Assembly: GCA_003290165.1 (NCBI GenBank)
Contig: QNQO01000535.1
Span: 186,001 to 250,000, forward strand
Direction of reading: 5' to 3'
Length of the DNA: 64,000 nt
Origin: Berberis thunbergii
Taxonomy: Eukaryota; Streptophyta; Magnoliopsida; Ranunculales; Berberidaceae
The translations under genes and the position numbers were made by a program. Each line of letters begins with the position of its first letter. Positions within the stretch are counted from its first letter, which is position 1. Positions 10,740 to 22,200 of this stretch are shown here, in pieces. Under the pieces are notes generated by a model, which had not been told where the DNA came from, searched no databases, and saw nothing but the letters and a program-made list of their open reading frames with translations.

Positions 10740-10880
10740 TTTGAGTCCTTGCTCCCTTAAGAGCCAACCCATGTTGATACAACAAAGGACTTTGGATCCA
10801 TGTCCAACAAAAGAATTTGAATCCTTTCCAACCAAGGATTTTGAATCCTTAATTGAATCCTTAAGGATTCAAAGTCCTTG
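10740..10880. repeat. Degenerate GAATCCTT repeats
   Basis: At least six near-copies of TTTGAATCCTT (variants TTTGAGTCC and TTTGGATCC) on the plus strand, ending in a short palindrome around CCTTAAGGATTCAAAG. Non-coding; the origin is not recognised. Confidence 0.5.
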
Positions 10881-11640
10881 TCTCACAACATGTCCATTGG
10901 CCAACAATATTCTCATCATGTGCATGTTGTGAGGTAGTTCGAAGGGGTTTAGCTCTCTTCACCCTCAGACCTAACAATTGGTAGAAGAGCAATGGGTTTG
11001 GTGAGTTGGAAGTGCAGGATAGCACGCAGAGTTAGAGCTTATCTCGGGTAGACTCAAGTCTCGCCAAGGTGGAGATTGATGGAGATGCGGCTTAATTTGA
11101 GCATGCAATTAGTCCCACATGGGTTAAGGAGTCCCATCGTGTGAAGTTGACAAGATGGCGCATCTCTTACTAGCAACGAGGCCTTGGGTGGTATAGCCAA
11201 TTAGTAAAAACCCCATAGCCGAGAGTCCTTGCTTGAGACATGTCCATTGGTTGGCCGACAATCTCGTGTGCATGCAGTGAGGTGGTTCCAAGGGCTTTGT
11301 TCTCTTCCCTCGAACCTAAAAAGTGGTAACATAGTCGATAACTTGGCGAGTTGGAAGTATAGGATAACACGTTGAGGAGAAGTTTATTTCAGGTAAAATC
11401 GAGTCGAGCCAAGGTGAAGATTGTTGGAAATATAGCTTGGGATTTGAGCGTGCAATTAGTCCCACATGGGTTAAGGAGTCACATTGGGTGAAGTTAATAA
11501 GACTTGGGTGTGTCCCTCAGTAGCAATGAGGCCTTTTGGGGCGGTAGATCCCAACTAATAAAACCCACGCACCTGGGAGTCGTTGATTGAGACATGTCTG
11601 TTGGCCGACAATATCGTTGCTTGAGATAATTTTCAAAGAG
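10879..11640 (+). mobile_element. TRIM-like LTR retrotransposon, tandem units
   Basis: A ~345-bp unit is repeated. The blocks starting GTGAGGTAGTTC (10930) and GTGAGGTGGTTC (11278) align through their length. LTRs start at about 11081 (TGATGGAGATG) and 11423 (TGTTGGAAATA), each preceded by a polypurine-like CCAAGGTGGAGA / CCAAGGTGAAGA. After the LTR end CCTAACA (about 10975) comes TTGGTAGAAGAGC, a decayed match to the tRNA-Met primer site TGGTATCAGAGC; the next unit has GTGGTAACATAG. With no coding capacity, LTRs of about 240 bp and an internal part of about 100 bp, this fits a terminal-repeat retrotransposon in miniature left as LTR-internal-LTR-internal. The last unit runs into the helicase pseudogene at about 11628. 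Confidence 0.6.
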
Positions 11641-11733
11641 GATTTCAATATATCCACGTCCATGTGAAGTTGGGCAGAGAGTAGATTAACAAGGGAACTA
11701 CTAAAAACAATTGAGAAAAGAGCATATTATAAG

Positions 11734-12701
11734 CAGTGGCGGACCTACTAAGGGGCTAAGGGGTTAGTTGCCCCCTCTCAACTTTCAAAACATTTTTAGT
11801 ATGTACCTAGCCTCACTAAAAAATCAATTATATAATATCTAATAACAATATGAAAATGTTCATTCAGTTACTTCAACTTGTCTCTGTTGGTGTTGGTTGG
11901 AAATTTATCAATTTAAAAACAACCCAAGTTTGATCCTCTTAGCATAAGATATCTTTATGGCTATTGATAATTACTATTCTCTACGTTTTTTTTTATGTAT
12001 ATTGACAATTACCATTCTCCGTCATTGTTCTAGCCCCCAATTTTTGTTTATTTTCAATGCAATTTTATTAGTACTTGCAAACATAAAAAAAATTAGTTTA
12101 ATAAAAAAAATTGTTTTCGGTCCTCTTGGAGCGTATGATTTCTTTATGGCTATTGACAATTATTATTTATTATGTCATTGTGACATGCGTCTAATTTTTT
12201 ATTTTTTGAATGCAATTTTATATGTAATTGCAAACATTAACAAAGAATTGTTTGTTCAAAAGTGGTATAAACCTCCAACAAAAGATATATAATATATCTA
12301 AAATTAAAATCTAAAATAATAACTATAAAATTCAATGAAAATATACAAGGCTTATAAAAACCATTTTTCCTATGAAATTGTAGTAGGATCTTATTATATT
12401 CACAATTTCAGATTTTTTTTAGTTTCGACTTAGATACTTATTTTAATTATTTTGTGATTTTAGTTATTACGCTTGTTTGCCTTTGCTAAGGTTATCGATA
12501 TTGTGACCTTATTTTGGCTTAAAATTGGACTACATTGGAATTAATTTGATATATGCAATTTTGATTTTTGAAATTTTTTTTATTAATTATTAGCTCGGAT
12601 AGGAAAAACAAATTCTGGCTCCACCCCTATAGCTACTATCAACTAATAATTATTTGCCCTTTCACTCCCTCACCCTGGCTAAAATCATGGGTCTGCCACT
12701 G
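11734..12701. mobile_element. hAT MITE (CAGTGGCGGACC family), copy 2
   Basis: 968 bp inside the helicase pseudogene. The left end is CAGTGGCGGACCTA. The right end, reverse-complemented, is CAGTGGCAGACCCATG. The TSD is ATTATAAG at 11726-11733 and GTTATAAG at 12702-12709 (7 of 8 bases). Related along its length to the element at 3115-3869. Removing it plus one TSD copy restores continuous helicase homology. Confidence 0.9.
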
Positions 12702-12963
12702 GTTATAAGACTCCTTCGCCTATTCAAATGGTAGAAATTCCTCTTGGGCTGCAACAACGTGATGTCATCGGTGTTGCTGAAACTGGTTCTGGCAAGACAG
12801 CTGCCTTTGTTCTCCCTATGTTGAATTAAATCTCTAAAATACCTCCCATGACCGAAGTAAACAAAGCCTAGGGGCCTTACGCTGTCGTCATGGCTCCAAC
12901 TAGGGAGCTTGGACAGTAAATTGAAGATGAAGCGGTGAAGTTAGCGCATTATATGGGTATTGA

Positions 12964-13497
12964 TAGGGGTGGGCAATGTCGGTTCGGTTCGGTTTTGAGC
13001 CCCAAACCGATTTCGAACCGATTTCATTCGGTTTGCCCAAAATCGAAACCGAAACCGAATTTTGTATTTGTAAACCGATGAATTCGGTTGAACCGAATTT
13101 CGGATCGGTTCGGTTCGGTTGGGTCGAAATTTCAGGCTCAAGCATTTGAAAGACTTTCATTAAAACATGTCCAATTTTTTTACAGGCCCAATTTTTTTAC
13201 AGACCCAATTTTTATCCCAAAATTAAAAACTTTGAGAGAATGGGGTGATTCAGTGCAATAGGGTGTACTGCAGTGCATTTGTTGCACTATTTAGGTATTG
13301 ACACCTACATGTTATTTAGTTATTTATATATATTTAATTAATCGGTCGGTTCGGTTATAAATCGGTCGGTTCAAAATCGTAAACCGATTTCGAACCGTTT
13401 ATAATCGGTTCGGTTCGGTTTAAATTATTTTCTTTCTACTCATATTTCGGTTCGGTTATCGGTTAACCGAATTTAAATCGGTTTTTGCCCACCCCTA
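12964..13497. mobile_element. hAT MITE (TAGGGGTGGGCAA family)
   Basis: 534 bp inside the helicase pseudogene. Terminal inverted repeats are TAGGGGTGGGCAA at the left and its complement TTTGCCCACCCCTA at the right. A perfect 8-bp TSD GGTATTGA flanks it (12956-12963 and 13498-13505). Both arms are packed with GGTTCGGTT / AACCGAA subterminal repeats, typical hAT transposase binding arrays. No transposase. Confidence 0.93.
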
Positions 13498-13571
13498 GGT
13501 ATTGAGGTGATATCCATTGTTGGTGGGCAGTCAATAGAAAAGCAGAGTTTTAAGATTAGTCAGGGTTGTGA

Positions 13572-13721
<150 letters not shown>

Positions 13722-14300
13722 TAATAGTAATTTGAAACTTGAGAATGAAGATGAGCAAACTTGATGAAAAAAGGAGTTATCGTACCATTTATATGTTTAG
13801 TGCAACAGTGCAGCCTGCTGTAGAGAGATTAGCTAGCAAGTACTTGAGGAATCAAGTAGTTGTTACTATCGGTACCGCTGGAAAGGCAACTGATCTCATC
13901 ACCCAGCGTGTGATAATGGTTAAGGAAACAGAGAAAATATCACGGTTGCAAAAGTTGTTGAATCAACATGGTGATAAAAATGTTATGGTGTTCACCAATA
14001 CTAAGAAATCTGTTGACTTTCTTTCAAAGTACTTAGACAAGGTAGGTTATCGTGTGACGACTTTGCATGGAGGGAAGTCACGGGAGCAGCATGAAATAAG
14101 TCTTCAAGGGGTTTAGGACCAAAAGGTTTAATGTACTTGTAGCCACAGATATAGCAGGGGGTGGTATTGACATACCTGATGTTGCCCATGTTATAAATTT
14201 CGAGATGCCAGGGAACATTGAGATGTATACACATCAGAGCAACGCATCAGTGCCTCTTGAACTAGCTAAGCAAGAAGTTTCAAAGTTCAACCCAGGGTGT

Positions 14301-15224
14301 GTACGTCCCTCGCAAACCTCTTTGACACAATAAGAACATCTCATTGATAGAGGAGGGTTTATAGTCTGCTTTTTTTTTTTTTTTTTTTTCCTTTGTTATT
14401 GCTGTTGATAGTGATAAGTGTTTTTACCCATGTCTGTGATACCCCTTGTGAACATATTGAGGCTACCTACGTTATGTATCTACCTTATCCAATTCTTACC
14501 TGATATTTTTCTAAAATTCACCTACAACATACGCAGTTTTATGGGGACTTAAAATAGTCACCTGCAATATACAAATAACAGCATACAAAAGTTTTGAGCA
14601 CATACACATACTTCCAAACAAAAATAACATGTTCGATCAATCCATCCAGTTGGTTTATTTGAGAAATCATAAACTACTTGATCAAACAACAAATCCCTTC
14701 ATGGGTATTCTATCATTCATGTTTAGAACAAGTCCAAATCACCCAAATGTGCTTAATCAATGCTATATATTACGAACAACAAAATCAATTTGACATTGAT
14801 AAAGTAGTGTCGTGTATGTGCAATATATAAATATGATCTAGTATGTATAGGGTAGCATCATCAATTAATTGCATTCTGGAATATATATCAACTTGGATTT
14901 TTCGGGATGCAATGATTAATATCCAAGTTGAGCTTTAACACGTCTAGGATCCTCGTCATATTAAAATGAATTGGGTTTTATATAGTTGTAGCCTAACATA
15001 GTCCTGGTTATGGCACAAGTCATGACCATAATGCCACAATCCTGCAACAATTTTGCTCAGTCTCTGACATCGTGTAAATGGGTGTGAATCTGAAAACCCT
15101 CCCTATTTCCACTTGCTTTTCATATTTTGTAAACTATAACACAAAACATTGCCCGATGCAATAATTTTGAGCCAAAAGAAAAAAGAAACCCAAGTCTTTG
15201 AATTTGGCATTCGAGGCTAATGAT
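14301..15224. other. Intergenic, no gene seen
   Basis: T-run at about 14371-14391, then AT-rich DNA without coding features or recognisable element ends. Confidence 0.5.
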
Positions 15225-15370
15225 CTTGAGCCTTGCGATCCATATGTTCATCTTCTGCATTTATATGGAGACAACATAATCCACACATCTTCCATGACAA
15301 ACACAAGTCTTTGGTGCAGCTGGCTAGAGAGATCAAAGGGTTGGTTTCGAAATGGGAGTCATTCTCTCAG
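15225..15370 (+). pseudogene. LINE C-terminal fragment
   Basis: The plus-strand frame reads FIWRQHNPHIFHDKHKSL followed by VQLAREIKGLVSKW. This resembles the tail after the zf-RVT domain of plant L1-type LINE polyproteins (the IWRERNARIF-type motif). Only this piece is present and no reverse transcriptase lies next to it. The identification rests on that motif alone. Confidence 0.4.
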
Positions 15371-16248
15371 GACGTGATTGGGTGGGCAAACTTGCTAGCT
15401 AATCAGTGTATTGAGCCCTTTGTTTCTGCGCCTGTTATATGTGTGTGTTCTTGTGAAAGGAGTATGTACTAGTGTAATATCAGTAGTAGTTTAAAAGCCT
15501 TTCTTGGGAGATACTAAATTTAAGCCTTTCCCAATTTCGGTAGCTACTAAATTTGTGGATGTGCAAATATTATATGAAATATGAAACGTAGGATGAATCT
15601 ATGCACGACAAATGAGAGGCCATGATGGGCTAGGCAATTATCTGTCTTATCACAAGTATAAAGTCAAGAGACCCACCAACATTCCTACCAGAGATAATAT
15701 GAAAAGAAAAATCCTGCAACCATAATATGACCACAAAAATTTGGTTATTTTGTATGATAGGGTTCTCTATCTGACGCAGGGATAATATGTATATCAAATC
15801 TTCCGTTTATGAGAATCCAAGACCATGTGACAAATTTTTCGGTTAAGGTGCTGCAGAAAACTCTGCAACTAAAATTGACTGTCAGATAATTTGGAGTCCT
15901 TGATCGTATTAATTTGCATTCACAATACATCTACCATCAGAAACTTAATTCTATCTCATCAGGTTGTATTTCAACATCCATGGAGTAATCACAAGAACAT
16001 TAGGTGATCCAAGCATTGCACAGACAGGTCGTAGGGAAGGTTGCTTCAAATTGACACACTCGAAACGAGCAATTCCCTGGAAAATGATATTAAAAGCTTG
16101 CCATATGCCTAATTACTGATAAGGATAAAGAATTTCATTTAAGAAAAGTACAAATTTCAGTGTCTGTGGAACAAGGGTGACGATTACAATCACAATCTCC
16201 ATATACAAATGGATTAGGGACCATTATTGCATCCCAAATCTCAAAAAT
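15371..16248. other. Probable VPS55 3' UTR and downstream DNA
   Basis: The minus-strand VPS55 stop is at 16249-16251, so its 3' UTR must extend into this stretch. A 41-codon minus-strand open stretch at about 15956-16082, preceded by an AG, has no recognisable family. No other feature was seen. Confidence 0.4.
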
Positions 16249-19200
16249 TCAGAACATACTGTACTCAGATTCATTGTTCATTTGAATGAAACAAAGTATG
16301 GCCAGCACAAAAATTGTAAAGGATGAAAGCTCCATTAGCATGGCTCCCCAACCAATGATGTTGGCATGCTTTAAGATGATCGGTATGGCAATGCTCCCTA
16401 CTGCTGAAAACCCAGTCAAGAACTTGGTAGCATTTTCCCAGCTGTTTAAACAGGTGGTCAGGGAAAGAAAAGTTTACTTCAATACACAATTTCATATTCA
16501 CAAGAAAATAATTTGCATGACTAAATGAATCAACAAAGATAGGCTAACCTGGTGCTACTTCCGGAATAAAAAGATGAGGTATCAGACCCAACGAAAAACA
16601 ACAAAGGCATGGGAAGAAGTACATACATTAATACTGCAGGAAAATGACATTCCAACGTTACTTCGACAAGTGAAACACAAAAAAAGAGCCAGTTAAAAGT
16701 AGGATACTTCATACATGTTTTGGATATTAATTGAATGCTTGCACTTCCTGGAACAATCATCTGTTGTCTCCAAGTGTGGGTGGGATTTCATATAAACATA
16801 CACTACTAACACTTGAATAAGGTATCCATGTTATCTTTCTATTTTCTATTTATTTATTCTTAGGGTGCATTTGATTCCAAGCAAAATTTTGTCATGTGAA
16901 AAATATAGAAATAAAGAAATAGGAGAGGAAGTGGGAAAAAAAATCTCCTTCTAGAGGTTGAAGATGACTACATGTTTTGGAAAGAAAAAAATTCTTAGTT
17001 CCCCTTGTAAGAAAACATTTTCCACAATTTTGAACAAACCAAGAGGATGGTGATCAACACAACATTCACGTTCTTCGTTTTTTCTTCCTCTCCTCTCTCA
17101 CTTGTGGCAAATTGCTTGAGAAATTTTTCCTTAGAATTAAACACAACCTTAATGTAACAAGTTTTTGGAGTAAGCGCTAGGTAACAACCCTTCTGCTAAC
17201 AAGAGACTAGAGAAGTGAATATGTAAGGAGAAAGAACAAGGATAACAATGATAAATTACTATTAGTATAATAGCTTATGTCACAGCAAAATAGATCCTTG
17301 TTTTGTTCTAATATAAGTTCCAGTCTAGATCTTTAAACAAAACCCGTTATCCCCGGGATGAATTTCTTTGAAATAGTTCATGTGGCACAATAAACTTCTT
17401 GTTATTGTTTCAAGGCCATAGGGCTTCCATTTTGTATGTTTCCAGTTTTGTTTTGAATCTTTTCTAAAAGAAAAACAAATTCCCATAAGATTAAGGTTAG
17501 TTTACGATCCTAGCCATTTGATAGTTACGTACTTTCTTGTAATATTGATTCGGTTACTATTTGCTACAGTTTGACGCGCAAACCCCCAATGCATTACATT
17601 TGTCGTGGTACAACATACCTGATATGTGACATGACAATCATTCTTAAAGACGATGCCCCAAGTTCCGGAAACAATGAGAATCATCAAGAAAGTACCATTT
17701 AATTGTTCTTTAACATTTTCTATCCTCAGGAAATCAAAAGGGGTATTTAGGGTAAAGAGTAAATCAATATAAAACAGGTATTAAGGCATTCTTCTTCCAT
17801 GTTCTTGATTAATTGTTTCCGCTTTCCTCAAAAAGTTTTGATCAACACCCCACATTCATTTCCACCGCTCCCCCATGAAGAAATCTCATACTGTCATACA
17901 TAAACAACCTCTACCATTCCACAATTGGAAAAGAATAAATCGTTCAAAGATATAAACCCAAACTATTAAGCCATCTCAAGAACTCAAAATTCACAAAGAC
18001 AACTAAAAAGTTCATATAATCTAAGGCAAAACTTCCTTGGAGAACTCACGGAGCACCACTTATCCACCCAAACCGCTTTCCACATTCAAGGTTTATCATT
18101 CATAAACTCCCCTTTATACTTTGAAACACTCAGTTGCATATGGCTCCATAGGATGGGGAACAACCCTCAACTTTTTTTTTAAGGTAGTCAAAGCGTTGAA
18201 GCAAAGGCAAAGAAATGACCCATCTTTCAGCTTTAAGTGAAGCGAGCTTTACGAACAAAAACATAACGTAGTAAAAAATCAAAATAGAATTTTATAAAAT
18301 GCAAATAAATGCACTTTACATATATTTAGGCTTTTAAATAGACACCTAAAGTTTGTTATATTAATGATAACTAGGCATGTAATGCCCTTTATAATTTGCA
18401 TTGTATTAATGATTAAAATTTCATCCATAATCTTCAATAATTCAATCACCTAATTAAAGTAAGAAATAAATAATAAGTAAACAAATTTAAATTTATTTGA
18501 AGATGAAAACAAATTTAAATTTATTTGAAGATGATAGAATTAAACTTGCAGATAAACAAAAATTGAAACAATGTGATAATTGAAAGCAAATAAATTGACG
18601 ATAAAGCTGATAAAGGAAATAAAATTATTTGTTCAACCAACCACATTACAATGAACAACCTACGCTCATTTACAATTTATATAACTTCTCTAATAAGAAA
18701 CAAACCCTAAACTTAATAGGAAACAAATGCTCTAATTGGACTATTACTAAGGAGTTCCTATTACAATATAATTAATAATACTATTTCTAAGAGAAACTCA
18801 AGTAATTAACCTCCCTGGGTTGAAGAAGCTCGTCCTCGAGCTTAAAATCGGAAAAGTTTGATGAGCACAAGCAACTAGTCACTGAACATAAGGTGAAGTG
18901 CACTCGAAGTAGTCTATAACCCGAAGCTTGCCACGATACACACTGGCTAATGGCTAAAAACCAATGAACTAATCAGAAAGAAACCAAGGTGACGCAAATA
19001 ACCGGAAGCTGTAAGAAACCTGAGAAGACACATGCGCATAAGCTCGTGCCAAAAAAATTTCTCAATACAAATCAACATAATTATCATCACCCACTGTATC
19101 TGCCATTGAAAGAACATCCTCTGATTGCTCAAAAATAGGAAATAAGTCACACAAGTCCAATGGCTTACAAGTCGAAAATTGAGTGCATGTGATGGTGCCC

Positions 19201-22200
19201 TTAACTTCTTCAAAAAGTGGGATGCACTCTGACAAACAATATGGTGCATCCATCGCTGAGTGTCTCTGTTCAAGTTCATCTTCCTCTCATATTTTGTTAT
19301 TGCTAAATGCTATAATCCCATCGTCAAACTTCTGATGCATTCGTGTTAATCATTTTCTGAAATCTCTTTTATGCTTCTTGGCAAATTCATCTGCTTCCAA
19401 TTGTGCTTGATGTTCTTGAATCTTCCATTGGTGCTTCTCCTCTCCCTTGCTGCTTCTCATTCTACTAAATCTCGCAAAACCTTTTTTATGTTCGTCTCAA
19501 CCTGTATCATAGTGGAAGGGGTAGTAGGGTGTGTACCACTAGCAGATGAGGGTGGGGGTATAGGGAAAACTGGTTCAGGTGGTAGTAGTTTGCAATCATA
19601 GGTCACTAGAGGTAATGCTGGTATAGGGAAAGAGGTTCAGGTTGGGTGTAAGAAAGGATATAAGTAGTTCGTAGTGGAAAATAGTAAATTGGAAGAGAAT
19701 TGCTGACACCCATAGGGAATAAATTGGACTTGGGCTATATTGCTATAGGGTCGGATAATAGAATGGGTACAGGTAGAAATAATAGGAGTATGGATTGAGA
19801 TTATAATATGGATTACTCGTTGTTTTTTTTTCTCCCAAGTGGGGTGCCCTCATAATATTTGGGGTGGAATAGTTGCTGGACCAAGGGACTTAAGTTAAAA
19901 AATGACAGGAACCTAACTTAATTAATAGGGCAAGGACTGAATTTAAAAAATAGCTTTCTTCTTCAACAGACTCGATCTACAAGTCTGTAACAGAAAGAAA
20001 AAATGGGGAGGGGTCGGGGCTGGCGACGGAGGAAGGGTTGGTGACCGCGAACGGGAGGATTGTGTCTTGTCGGAGACGGTGACAGGGTTGCGATGAGCTG
20101 TTTCAACTTGGCTTGTTGCGATTAGGAAGGGCTTCGACAGCAAGGAGTTGTCGACGGCAATAAAGATTGTGACGGATTAAGGCTGCTTCAGCAGACTGAT
20201 TAGATTGGTTGTGATGGCGTGGGGTGAGTGAGGAGTCAGTCGTCTGTGAGTGATGAACTTTGGTAGTAGCAGTGCGCGATTGACTAAAGGTTGTCGATGG
20301 ATTGAGGATGCGATGTTGGCGGGTGACGGTGAAGGCTTTTTTTCGTTTTTTTCCTTTATTTCTCTTCTCAAGTTCTCTTCAAGTCTTCAATCTTCTTCTT
20401 CCTTTGAATTTTTTTTTTCAAATCGAACAAAACAATGAGAACAGCAATGTAAATGAAATAAAAAAAATTATTCAATCTTATTTCAATGACCAACCTACGC
20501 TTTATATATAACTGATGTAACTCTCTAACAAGAAATAAAACCTAAAACCTAATAAAAAATCAACGTTCTAATTGAATTGTTACTATATAACTAATAATAT
20601 TATTTCTAAAAGAAACCCAATTACATCAGAAGATATCTAAGTAACTAACAATTTTAATAGAAATTTTCCTATATTCAAATACTATGTAGCAAATCAGAAA
20701 TATAGCCGTATACTAATACTTTAAAAATAACTATTAAAGAAAAATAAATAAATGAAATTTTTTTTTAAATTTGGTCGTGGACCATTTTTATTTATTTATT
20801 AATTCATGCCCGAATGCTACAATATTGTTGTCACTTAATCCTCGTCGCCTCGCTCCGGTCCATCGCCTCCACCTTGTACGCAGACTTGCTTTCGCTTCAC
20901 TCTGGTCTAATCTATCTAAGCAGATGAATTCAATACCCGAAGGCTTATCATAGTCTAATCTATCTAAGCAGATGGATTCAATACCCAAAGGCTTATCAAT
21001 GCCGAAGCAAATATGCTCCTAATAATCGGACGAAAACTCACAAATCCTAACAAGTGAGTCTCGAACCCGCGACCTCTCACAAGGAGATTGGATGTCCGAC
21101 CAACTAAGCTACAATTGGACAATAAATGAAAATACAATGAAGATTTTTTTGTGGACTTTAGAGTATTTGAAAATTGAAACCATTCTCTATTGTAAGAATC
21201 TATAATCCTAATAATATATCTCATTACCAAAAATTTGTTTTAAAAGGAAAAACAAGATTATTTATTATTTATTTTTACAACAAATTTTGGTAATGAGATA
21301 AAACAGAAAACCAGCAAAAGGAAAAATACAAACCTAGTGATTGAGGGAATCAATTAGCAGGGGCTAACAAGAAAACAAAATCAAACTACAAGAAGATGCT
21401 AGCCCGATTAAAAAACAAAACTCTCACTTTCCACACCCTACAACAATGACATTTACCAAAAAAGATTTGTTCACGGGCTTATGGGTGAACTATCCTAATA
21501 AAAAATTTATCAATTCTTTCATGAAATTAATTTTAAAATTAGCGAAATCTGGTAATAATTTTCTGATTTTCTTTTATGCCAGAAGAAAGGCAGAAAAATA
21601 TAAAGTCCAACCTTCTAACATTACTACATTAGCACGAATGCTATAAACTGAAGTATTATTCTGAATTTACCGCTAATGCCTTGGAATATAAAGGCAAACA
21701 GCGCTTACAAAAGCACCTTGGCATATCCCTATGTAAGCCAAGCATAAGTGTAAACTGTAAAGCAATTGGGGATGAAGTCCTTGATCAAATGGAGCTCATA
21801 CTTGACACATTTGTTCAAGTGGGTCACCTGACGCCTCACCCTCATAAGATGAACTCTAGCTAGTGGTCCAATTTTCAAGTTGTCCCAGCTTTGCCTGGGA
21901 TTGGATGTGCTGTCTGGAAAATTCGCGGGGCTTGGGTAAAGTCAAAATTTTTAATAAGGCCCTTATGGAAAAAATGGTTATGGGGTTCTGATGACGAGCC
22001 ATACGCATTTTTGGAGAAATGCGATTATTGAACAGAAAGTGTAGAATGGCATTTCCCAAGGGACTGACTCGTTGAACTCAAATGCATTGGTCAAATGTGG
22101 AACAGGCACACAAGTGTCTTTCTGGGAGGATAACTGGTGTTCTACAAGCCCGCTCATAGAGAGGTCTGCTGTGAATTGTGCTTGAAAAATAAAAACAGAA

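Noticed and set aside
12900..13160. Minus-strand ORFs rich in PNRTEPI-type repeats
   Set aside because: Translation of the subterminal GGTTCGGTT repeats of the hAT MITE at 12964-13497.
15956..16082. Possible coding exon with acceptor AG (minus strand, 41 codons ending in TAG)
   Set aside because: No family resemblance. It lies just downstream of the VPS55 stop and is best explained as 3' UTR.
20850..21120. CRISPR-like or satellite array from the 48-bp repeats
   Set aside because: Only two units, within a SINE with A and B boxes. No spacer pattern and a eukaryotic context.
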